Shown here: positions 33,371 to 39,883 of the stretch, in pieces
Position numbering within the stretch: the first letter of the stretch is position 1
Layout: the number at the start of each line of letters is the position of its first letter
Assembly (NCBI GenBank): GCA_020637635.1
Contig: JACKKB010000006.1
Location: forward strand, 186,001 to 250,000
Source of the DNA: Albidovulum sp.
GTDB lineage: Bacteria; Pseudomonadota; Alphaproteobacteria; Rhodobacterales; Rhodobacteraceae
Direction of reading: 5' to 3'
DNA length: 64,000 bases
The notes under the pieces: generated by a model
Told to the model about the DNA's origin: nothing
Seen by the model: only the letters and a program-made list of their open reading frames with translations
Databases searched by the model: none
Made by a program: the position numbers and the translations under genes

Positions 33371-33631
33371 TCAGCCCATGCCCAGCGCGGCCTTGTACAT
33401 CTCCAGCACCGCCTCTTCTTCGGCGAGGTCGTCCTTGTCGCGCTTGCGCAGCGCGATCACCTTGCGCAGCACCTTGGTGTCATAGCCGCGGCCCTTGGCC
33501 TCGGCCATGACCTCCTTCTGCTGGTCGGCGATGTCCTTCTTCTCGGCCTCGAGATGTTCGTAGCGCTCGATGAACTGGCGCAGTTCGTCGGCGGCGACGG
33601 AATAGGTGGCATCGGAAACGGGCTGGTCCAT
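33371..33631 (-). CDS. gapR: GapR family (DUF2312) DNA-binding protein
   Basis: An 86-residue, mostly helical protein of DUF2312/UPF0335. GapR of Caulobacter, in this family, is a nucleoid-associated protein that encircles overtwisted DNA ahead of replication and helps topoisomerases. Seen here: an N-terminal coiled coil (ADELRQFIERYEHLEAEKKD) and the conserved GRGYDTKVLRKVIALRKRD segment with DNA-contacting basic residues. The length fits the family. It ends 12 bp from the convergent peptidase gene. Confidence 0.93.
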   Translation of the reverse strand: MDQPVSDATYSVAADELRQFIERYEHLEAEKKDIADQQKEVMAEAKGRGYDTKVLRKVIALRKRDKDDLAEEEAVLEMYKAALGMG

Positions 33632-33750
33632 CGCGGCACTCCTTGGCTGATCAGGGCCCCTGACTAGTCGCTCGGCCGCGGTGCTTCAAGCCCCGCCTTG
33701 ATGCCGCCTGCGGTTCGCGCTAGGCCGGGGCGAAAGCGGGAGGGAACCTC

Positions 33751-33966
33751 ATGGACTGGCTCATCTGGACCGGCGCGGCGGTGGTGGTCGCGGGGCTCGC
33801 GCTTCTCGTCACGGCGATCCTGCGGGTGGCGCGCGACCGCAACGCCGGACTTGACGATGCCGCCCTTCGGGCGCGGTTGCAACGCGCGATCGCGGTGAAT
33901 TTCGCGGCCCTGCTGCTCTCGGCGCTGGGGCTGATGATGGTGGTTCTCGGGATCACGCTGCGCTGA
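33751..33966 (+). CDS. Small two-helix membrane protein
   Basis: A 71-residue protein with two transmembrane stretches, residues ~4-24 and ~50-69, joined by a charged loop (RVARDRNAGLDDAALRARL). GGGAGGG lies 7 bases before the ATG. Divergent from gapR, convergent with fadJ. I do not recognise the family. Confidence 0.7.
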   Translation: MDWLIWTGAAVVVAGLALLVTAILRVARDRNAGLDDAALRARLQRAIAVNFAALLLSALGLMMVVLGITLR

Positions 33967-33998
33967 GGCGGGTCCGTTCGCGCGCCCCCGGCGCCCGG

Positions 33999-36092
33999 TC
34001 AGGGCTGGTTCAGATCATCGAAGCGGCGGCCGTTCTTGATCAGGTCGTCCCAGAGCGGCGCGGGGGCCCAGAACCCCGGCTCTTCGCGCGCGTAGACGCG
34101 CAGGTCGTCGCGCAGCCCCAAAAGCCCCTCGGTGTCGGCCGCCTGCATCGGCCCGCCGCGCCAGCGCGGAAAGCCGAAGCCGAGCATCATCACCACATCG
34201 ACGTCCGAGGGCCGTTCGGCAGTGCCTTCGGCGACGATGCGCGCGCCCTCGTTGGCCATCGCGGCAAGCGCTCGGCGGCGGATCTCGCCGTCGCCGACGG
34301 GCCGCGGCACGATGCCCTTGCGGGCGCGCTCCGCCTCGATCAGGCGCAGGACATCGGGATCCTCGACGCCGCCCCGCGTCCCCTCGCCATAACGGTAGTA
34401 GCCGCGCCCGGACTTGCGGCCGAGGTGGCGGCGTTCGACCAGCCGGTCGGCGATCTCGACGCTGCGCCCGGCCGGATCGCGGCGCTGGGCATGGGTCTGG
34501 CGCCGGTGCCAGTCGACGTCGAGCCCGATCCGGTCCTGCGCCGCATAGGGACCGAGGGCAAAGCCGTAGCCGGTCAGCGCCCGGTCGACCGCGGCCGGCG
34601 TCGCCCCGTCCTCGAGCAGGAAGTCCATCGCGGTCAGGAGGGCGTTCATCACCCGGTTGCCGATATGGCCCTCGCCGACGCCGCTGCGCACCCCGATCCG
34701 CCGCAGCCGCGCCAGAAGGGCGAAGCCGGTCGCGGTGACATCGTCGGCGGTGCGGGCGCCGGGCACGACCTCGACGACACGCGCGCTGGCCGTGGGCGCG
34801 AAGAAATGCAGCCCGATCACGTCGGCGGATCGCTTCGAGGCGGCGGCGAGCAGGTTCAGGTCGAGACAGGAGGTGGTCGAGACCAGCACCGCACCGCCCT
34901 TGGCAATGCCGTCGAGCTCGGCGAAGAGCGCCTGTTTCAGCGCCGGGTCGTCGGGCACCGCCTCGATCACCATATCGGCCGCGGCGAGTTCCTCGATCGC
35001 GATCGATCCGGTCAGCCGCCCCCATTGCTCGTCGCGCCCTGCCTTGGTCAGCTGGCCGCGCGCGACGGCGCTTTCGTGATGGGCGGCGACGCGGCCGAGG
35101 CCACCGACGAGCGCGTCGGCATCGCTTTCGACCAGCGTCACCGCGTAGCCTGCGCCAAGCAGGAGCGCCGCGATGGCGGCGCCGGTGTCGCCGCCGCCGA
35201 TGAGACCCACGCGCTCGATCTCGCGCGGGCGGGTGCGGATCAGGGCCGCGTTGCGCTGCGCCCGGCGTTCGGCCACATGGGCGTGGCGCAGCGCCGCGGC
35301 CTCGGGGCTAGGAGCAAGCTCGTCATAGGCCGCGCGTTCGAAGGCAAAGCCCTCGTCCTCGGGCAGAAGCAGGGCCGCCTCGACGCAATCGACGATCCGG
35401 CCGGGTGCCGGAAGCCGGCCGGTGCCGAGCCCCTTGCGGGCCTCGGCGATGGCCCTCAGCCAGTCGCCCGGCGCGGCCCGCAGCCGGCGGTCCTCTTCGG
35501 TCGGAAACTCCGCGAGCCCCTGCAGATGGGCGGAGGCGAGCCGTTCGGCGACCGCGGCGACCTCGTCATCGGCCACCACGTCGACAAGCCCGATCTCCTC
35601 GGCACGCGCCACATCCATGGGCAGGCCGCCGAGCAACATGCCGAGCGCGGGCTTGGCGCCGATCAGCCGCGGCAGGCGCTGACTGCCCCCCGCGCCCGGC
35701 ACCAGACCGAGCGCCACATCGGGCATGCCGAGCGTGGTGCCCGCGCCGGCCAGCCGGACCGTCGCGGCGAGAGCCAGTTCCAGCCCGGCACCGAGGACAG
35801 TGCCGCGCAGGCCCGCGACCACGGGCTTGGTCATCGCCGCCATCGTGTCGCACACTTCCCAGAGCGCCGGCGCCACCTCGGGCCTGCCGACCTCGCGCAG
35901 TTCCGCGCCTGCCGGCCATGTATGACCGTTGGCGAGCAGCACCACGACGCGGACGGCCGGATCGGCCTCGGCCGTCACGAGCGCCTCGAGAAGCGACGCG
36001 CGAAGCCCGGCAGAGAGCGCGTTGACTGGCGGGTTGTCCATCCGGATCGTCGCGATCCCGTCCGAAACCGTGCTGTGGACACGCCCGCTCAT
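33999..36092 (-). CDS. fadJ: 3-hydroxyacyl-CoA dehydrogenase / enoyl-CoA hydratase (FadJ-like)
   Basis: A 697-residue bifunctional beta-oxidation enzyme. The N-terminal crotonase domain (residues ~5-190) shows the oxyanion region GAGLELALAATVRL with one catalytic Glu and LGLVPGAGGSQRLPRLIG. The second acidic residue is Asp in GMPDVALGL where E. coli FadB has Glu. The NAD-binding fold starts near residue 290 (VGLIGGGDTGAAIAALLLG). The dehydrogenase active site is VIGLHFFAPTASARVVEVV with GNRVMNALL. The C-terminal domain ends near MLGFGFPRWRGGPMQ. No thiolase gene is adjacent. Confidence 0.92.
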   Translation of the reverse strand: MSGRVHSTVSDGIATIRMDNPPVNALSAGLRASLLEALVTAEADPAVRVVVLLANGHTWPAGAELREVGRPEVAPALWEVCDTMAAMTKPVVAGLRGTVLGAGLELALAATVRLAGAGTTLGMPDVALGLVPGAGGSQRLPRLIGAKPALGMLLGGLPMDVARAEEIGLVDVVADDEVAAVAERLASAHLQGLAEFPTEEDRRLRAAPGDWLRAIAEARKGLGTGRLPAPGRIVDCVEAALLLPEDEGFAFERAAYDELAPSPEAAALRHAHVAERRAQRNAALIRTRPREIERVGLIGGGDTGAAIAALLLGAGYAVTLVESDADALVGGLGRVAAHHESAVARGQLTKAGRDEQWGRLTGSIAIEELAAADMVIEAVPDDPALKQALFAELDGIAKGGAVLVSTTSCLDLNLLAAASKRSADVIGLHFFAPTASARVVEVVPGARTADDVTATGFALLARLRRIGVRSGVGEGHIGNRVMNALLTAMDFLLEDGATPAAVDRALTGYGFALGPYAAQDRIGLDVDWHRRQTHAQRRDPAGRSVEIADRLVERRHLGRKSGRGYYRYGEGTRGGVEDPDVLRLIEAERARKGIVPRPVGDGEIRRRALAAMANEGARIVAEGTAERPSDVDVVMMLGFGFPRWRGGPMQAADTEGLLGLRDDLRVYAREEPGFWAPAPLWDDLIKNGRRFDDLNQP

Positions 36093-36284
36093 AGAGCTCC
36101 CCCGTCGCTCGATCCTGTGCGCCTCACTCTAGGGCCTCTCGCGACAATCGCAATGGCCGCGGCTTCGTGCGCGCCGATCGCCGGCCTGTGGAGGGGAGGT
36201 GGCTGCAAACCGGGCGGGGGTGATCTGTCGGCCGGGGCGTCCGGCTCGGAAGTGGCGGGGCCCGCCGCCCGAAGGCCGGCCGGC

Positions 36285-36605
36285 TCACTTCGGCGCGCAG
36301 TCGCGGCAGAAGGGCGTTGCCGGCACGAGATCGAGCCGCTCCTCGGCGATCCGTTCGCCGCAGGTCACGCAGAAGCCGTATTCGCCCTCCTCGACCCGTT
36401 CCAGCGCGGCGTCGATCATGCGGATCTCGGCCTGGGCGGACTGGCCGAGATCCTCGAGCACCTCGTCGCCCTCGCGTTCGGTCGCCATCTCCTCCCAGTC
36501 CTTGGCATCGTGACTGTCGAGCTCGTCGCCGATGCCGGCGATCCGGCGGGTCAGAAAGGCCTTGCGCGCCTCAAGCTCCCGGCGCCGCGCGTCGACCGTC
36601 TTCAT
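36285..36605 (-). CDS. DksA/TraR-type zinc-finger regulator
   Basis: A 106-residue protein: an N-terminal coiled coil (residues ~1-70) followed by a four-cysteine zinc finger, CVTCGERIAEERLDLVPATP then FCRDC. This layout is that of DksA/TraR proteins, which bind in the secondary channel of RNA polymerase and tune transcription, in DksA's case with ppGpp. It is shorter than E. coli DksA (151), and the loop region reads DSHDAKDWEEMA, so it belongs to a short subgroup whose effect on polymerase is less certain. Confidence 0.87.
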   Translation of the reverse strand: MKTVDARRRELEARKAFLTRRIAGIGDELDSHDAKDWEEMATEREGDEVLEDLGQSAQAEIRMIDAALERVEEGEYGFCVTCGERIAEERLDLVPATPFCRDCAPK

Positions 36606-36815
36606 GTCCGCCTCCTTCGTGGTTCTCGGTCAGGCTTGCCAGCACCGGGCGCAGGCGGCCTTGATGCAGGTCAAGCCGGAGTGAAGCGCGAAACCGTGCT
36701 GCCGCGCAACCGGAATCGCCCCCGGCACTGCGAGGCGCTTGCACGGTGCCGGCCGGTTCGCCAGTATCTGCGCGAACAGGACTGCCGGTACCACCGCCGG
36801 AAACTGGAGAACGCA

Positions 36816-37286
36816 ATGCAGACGGACTGGCTCTGGGGTCTGGCCGGAGGGCTCCTGATCGGCGCCGCCGGGGCGCTTTACCTTCTCGGCGCCGGCCGCA
36901 TCATGGGCGCCTCGGGCATCCTCGGCGAAGCGGCCGAACGGATATCGGACCGGATCCTCGGCGCGCCCCCGCGGCGGGCGGGGGGCGGCAGCGCCGACGG
37001 CGGCTGGTTCATCGCCGGGCTGGTGCTGGTTCCGGCCGCGGTGGCGCCGCTTCTCGGCCGGGCGGACACGCATGCGGCGGCGCCCTACGCGCTTCTGGTC
37101 GTGGCCGGGCTTTGTGTCGGCTTCGGCACCCGCATGGCCAATGGCTGCACCTCGGGGCACGGGGTCTGCGGCATCTCCCGGCTGTCGTTCCGCGGGATCG
37201 TTGCCACCCTTGTCTACATCTTCGCGGGTGCGGTCACGGTTCTGGCCATGGCGATGCTCGGGCGCGCCGCCGCGGGGACGCTCTGA
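36816..37286 (+). CDS. YeeE/YedE family sulfur transporter, half 1
   Basis: A 156-residue membrane protein with about four helices. The family motif GFGTRMANGCTSGHGVCGISRLS, in two parts around residue 105, carries the conserved cysteines that pass thiosulfate or sulfane sulfur in YeeE/PmpA transporters. The TGA overlaps the ATG of the second half (TGATG at 37286). Together the halves form one full transporter, as in the PmpA/PmpB pair of the BigR operon. Confidence 0.9.
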   Translation: MQTDWLWGLAGGLLIGAAGALYLLGAGRIMGASGILGEAAERISDRILGAPPRRAGGGSADGGWFIAGLVLVPAAVAPLLGRADTHAAAPYALLVVAGLCVGFGTRMANGCTSGHGVCGISRLSFRGIVATLVYIFAGAVTVLAMAMLGRAAAGTL

Positions 37287-37741
37287 TGCGGCGCGGCGGC
37301 TTCGTCTTCTTCTGCGGCGGCCTCTTCGGGCTCGGCCTCGTCGTCTCCGGCATGACCGACACCCGCAAGGTCGTCGGCTGGCTAGATGTATTCGGCGATT
37401 GGGATCCGACGCTGGCCTTCGTGATGGCGGGCGCGATCCTGCCGATGGCGCTAGCCTGGCGCGTGGCGGCAAGGCGCGACCGGGCGATCTTTGGCCGCGC
37501 CATGCCGCATCCGAGGCGCTTCGATGCCGGCGCGCGGGTCGACGCGCGGCTCGTCGCCGGCTCGCTTCTCTTCGGCGCGGGCTGGGGGCTCGCCGGATTC
37601 TGCCCGGGGCCCGCCCTGGCCGCGGCCGGCTTCGGCGATCCGAAGGTGGCCGTCTTTCTTCTGGCGATGATCGCCGGTATGCTCGCCGCGCGCCCGCGCC
37701 CTGCCGCCGAAAAAGGGCTGCCCGTCCCCGAAAGCCGCTGA
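37286..37741 (+). CDS. YeeE/YedE family sulfur transporter, half 2 (DUF6691)
   Basis: A 151-residue membrane protein with about four helices. LFGAGWGLAGFCPGPALAA, near residue 100, is the second-half cysteine motif; LFGLGLVVSGMTDTRKV is the typical N-terminal signature. It overlaps the first half by one base and is followed 13 bp later by a DUF442 sulfurtransferase gene. The three-gene set matches the membrane and enzyme part of BigR-controlled sulfide-detoxification operons. Confidence 0.9.
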   Translation: MRRGGFVFFCGGLFGLGLVVSGMTDTRKVVGWLDVFGDWDPTLAFVMAGAILPMALAWRVAARRDRAIFGRAMPHPRRFDAGARVDARLVAGSLLFGAGWGLAGFCPGPALAAAGFGDPKVAVFLLAMIAGMLAARPRPAAEKGLPVPESR

Positions 37742-37754
37742 CCCCGAGGAGCCC

Positions 37755-38183
37755 ATGGAGATCCGTTCCCTGACCGAAGACTATGCCGTCTCACCGCAGA
37801 TCGAACCCGGCGACGTGCCGGCGCTGGTCGCGGCCGGCTTTACCACGATCATCGACAACCGCCCCGACGGCGAAATCCCCGGCGCGCTTCACACCGAACC
37901 TATGCGCAGGGCGGTCGAGGCGGCGGGCCTCGTCTTCGTGGCCAATCCGGTGATCGGCGGCGCGATCAGCGACGGGAACGTCCTCGCCCAGCGCGCGGCG
38001 ATCGCGGGCTCGCGCGGGCCGGTCCTTGCCTATTGCGCCTCGGGCAACCGCTCCTCGATCGTCTGGGCGATGGCCGAGGCGGGCATGCAGCCGACCGGGT
38101 CGTTGATCGACACGGCCGCACGCTGGGGCTACAATCTCGAGCCCTATCGCGACCGCATCGAGGGTTTTGCGGCAACTCGCTGA
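37755..38183 (+). CDS. TIGR01244 / DUF442 sulfur transferase
   Basis: A 142-residue protein with a phosphatase/rhodanese-like fold. The active-site loop is CASGNRSS near residue 95 (Cys-x5-Arg). TTIIDNRPDGEIPG is the other family hallmark. In Blh proteins this domain is the sulfurtransferase half, fused to a persulfide dioxygenase; here it stands alone. It probably moves persulfide sulfur in the cytosol next to the YeeE/YedE transporter. AGGAG lies 5 bases before the ATG. Confidence 0.87.
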   Translation: MEIRSLTEDYAVSPQIEPGDVPALVAAGFTTIIDNRPDGEIPGALHTEPMRRAVEAAGLVFVANPVIGGAISDGNVLAQRAAIAGSRGPVLAYCASGNRSSIVWAMAEAGMQPTGSLIDTAARWGYNLEPYRDRIEGFAATR

Positions 38184-38192
38184 GGCCGGGCC

Positions 38193-38262
38193 CCGCCGCC
38201 TGCTCACCGCCGCCTGCCGACCGCCGCCTGCCCAACGCCGCCTGCCGACCGCCGCCTGCCGA
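38193..38262. repeat. 14-bp tandem repeat, five copies
   Basis: Five contiguous copies of a ccgccgcctgccga-type unit from 38193 to 38262, plus a degenerate sixth (ccttcgcatgccgg). The array begins 10 bp after the stop of the DUF442 gene. Confidence 0.9.
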
Positions 38263-38285
38263 CCTTCGCATGCCGGTGACGAGCG

Positions 38286-38450
38286 GCCAAACGGCTCGGG
38301 GCCATGCGATTCGGGGCCATGCGGTCAGCAGCCAAACGGCTCGGGGCCATACGGTTCCCGGCCAATCGGTTCGCGGTCAGGTGTCGGGCGGTCAGGCGTC
38401 GGGCGGTCAGGTCTCGGGCGGTCAGGTGTCAGGCGGTCAGGTGTCAGGCG
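38286..38450. repeat. 15-bp tandem repeat, eleven units of two subtypes
   Basis: Eleven contiguous 15-bp units: six of the gccaaacggctcggg type (38286-38375), then five of the gtcaggtgtcgggcg type (38376-38450). The last unit overlaps the 3' end of the FliM-like gene. With the 14-bp array it fills nearly the whole 260-bp gap between two convergent genes. The units differ in up to half their bases across subtypes, which suggests an old array with a recent expansion at its right end. Confidence 0.9.
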
Positions 38451-39808
38451 GTGCGCGCCGGTTCGCGTGGCCCGGTCGCCCGGTCGGCCGGGGCGGCATC
38501 GCGCGGCGGCGCGGCGCCCGTGGCCGAGGCGCCGGTAGCCGAGGCGCCGAACGCCGGGGCGGTTGCGGCCGAGGCGGTTGCGGCCGAGGCGGTTGCGGCC
38601 GGGGCGCTTCTTTGCAGGCTGGCACCGGAGCCCAGGCCCGAGCCAACGCCCGAGCCGATGACCGAACCGGCGCCCGAACCGCCGCCCGAGCCGCCGCCCG
38701 AACCGGCAACGGGCGCGGCCGCGGCGTCGGGCGCGAATGGCGCGGCCCCGGCGGGCGCCCCGGCGGGCGCCCCGGCTGCCGCACCGGCTGCCGCACCGGC
38801 GGGCGCACCGGCGGCAGAATCCCTCGCCGAACCGGGTGCGCCCGACTGGAAACGCGAGGACGAGCCCTGAGGGGTCGGCATCGCGGCGGCGAGCGCGGCA
38901 GGTCCGGCCGCCGCCGGCCGGCCCGGTGGCGGTGCCAGTTCGGTCAGGCGAAGCGCGATGCGACCCTGCATCTGGCCGAGCCTGCCATGCGCCAGAAGCT
39001 GTCCGTCGGCACTTTCGAGCCGCACGCGCCCGGCGGCGCCGGGGCGGAGCGGCAGTTCGTCACCGGGACGCATCGCCGTGGCACCGGCCAGCGGCATCGC
39101 GATGCGGTCGAGGACCGCGACGATCCCGGCCCGGGCCCCCAGCACGCGCTCTTCGAGCCGCGCCTGCCAGAGACCCGCACCCGCATGGCGCGCCGGATCG
39201 TCGCCTCTGGCCGGCGCCACGCGCCCCGGCGAAAGGAGAAGCGTGATCGTGCCCGTCCTCGCCCCCTCGTCGCCAAAGCTGGCGGCCAGGCGCAGCCCGC
39301 GCGGCGGCGCCTCGCCAAAGACGAGTGCAAGGCGGCGCGGATCTCCGAAGGCACCGTCGGTCACCATGCCACGGGGCCAGTCCGGCACCCCGGCCTCGCC
39401 CAGACGCTGATCTGTCGCGGCGAGAAGCCGGTCGAGCACGCGGCGCATCAGCGCCGCATCGGTCGGTGTCGGCGCGCGGGCGGTGGCGGGATCGGCCGAG
39501 CGCAGCCGGCCGGTCGTCAGAAGCTCGGTGAAGACCGCAAGCGCGCCCGGCGAAAGCGCAAGGACACCCGCCCCCGCCGGCATGCGCAGGGCGACGAGAA
39601 GCGCGCCGGGGTCGATCCAGTCCCCGATCGCATCCGGCGCCAGACGCGCCTCACGCTCGGCCGCGATGCGCACGCAGAGCGCGAAAGCCTCCTCGCAGCT
39701 GCGCACGAGCGCCTGGGCAAGGGCGCGCACCGGCCGCGGCGCCGTGCCGCTGCCGCCACCCGCCCCGGCCATCCGGCCGAGCACGCCCCGCTCCGTCCGA
39801 TCGTTCAT
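38444..39808 (-). CDS. FliM/FliN-family protein with Ala/Gly-rich tail
   Basis: A 454-residue protein. The region near residues 240-295 (MRPGDELPL, then GRVRLESADGQLLAHGRLGQ and RIALRLTE) looks like the SpoA domain that builds the flagellar C-ring in FliM/FliN. The N-terminal ~230 residues match the middle part of similar Rhodobacteraceae proteins. The last ~140 residues are low complexity (AGAPAGAAAG, GSGVGSGLGSG, ATASAATASAATA) and coded by short DNA repeats. ATG 39808 follows GAGG; GTG 39814 is an alternative. No other flagellar genes are present. Confidence 0.68.
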   Translation of the reverse strand: MNDRTERGVLGRMAGAGGGSGTAPRPVRALAQALVRSCEEAFALCVRIAAEREARLAPDAIGDWIDPGALLVALRMPAGAGVLALSPGALAVFTELLTTGRLRSADPATARAPTPTDAALMRRVLDRLLAATDQRLGEAGVPDWPRGMVTDGAFGDPRRLALVFGEAPPRGLRLAASFGDEGARTGTITLLLSPGRVAPARGDDPARHAGAGLWQARLEERVLGARAGIVAVLDRIAMPLAGATAMRPGDELPLRPGAAGRVRLESADGQLLAHGRLGQMQGRIALRLTELAPPPGRPAAAGPAALAAAMPTPQGSSSRFQSGAPGSARDSAAGAPAGAAAGAAAGAPAGAPAGAAPFAPDAAAAPVAGSGGGSGGGSGAGSVIGSGVGSGLGSGASLQRSAPAATASAATASAATAPAFGASATGASATGAAPPRDAAPADRATGPREPARTA

Positions 39809-39883
39809 CGCCACTGCCTCGTGCAGGCGCCCGGCGCGGGCGCATGTACGACGATCCTGGCCGATCCGTGGTTACCATCGGGT

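Noticed and set aside
38193..38450. Possible CRISPR array
   Set aside because: Units of 14-15 bp are contiguous, with no unique spacers and no cas genes nearby.
38304..38870. The 15-bp repeats read as a pentapeptide-repeat protein on the plus strand (AMRFG, AIRFP, ANRFA units)
   Set aside because: The units have Arg where pentapeptide repeats need Leu/Phe, the frame runs antisense into the FliM-like gene, and there is no ribosome site.
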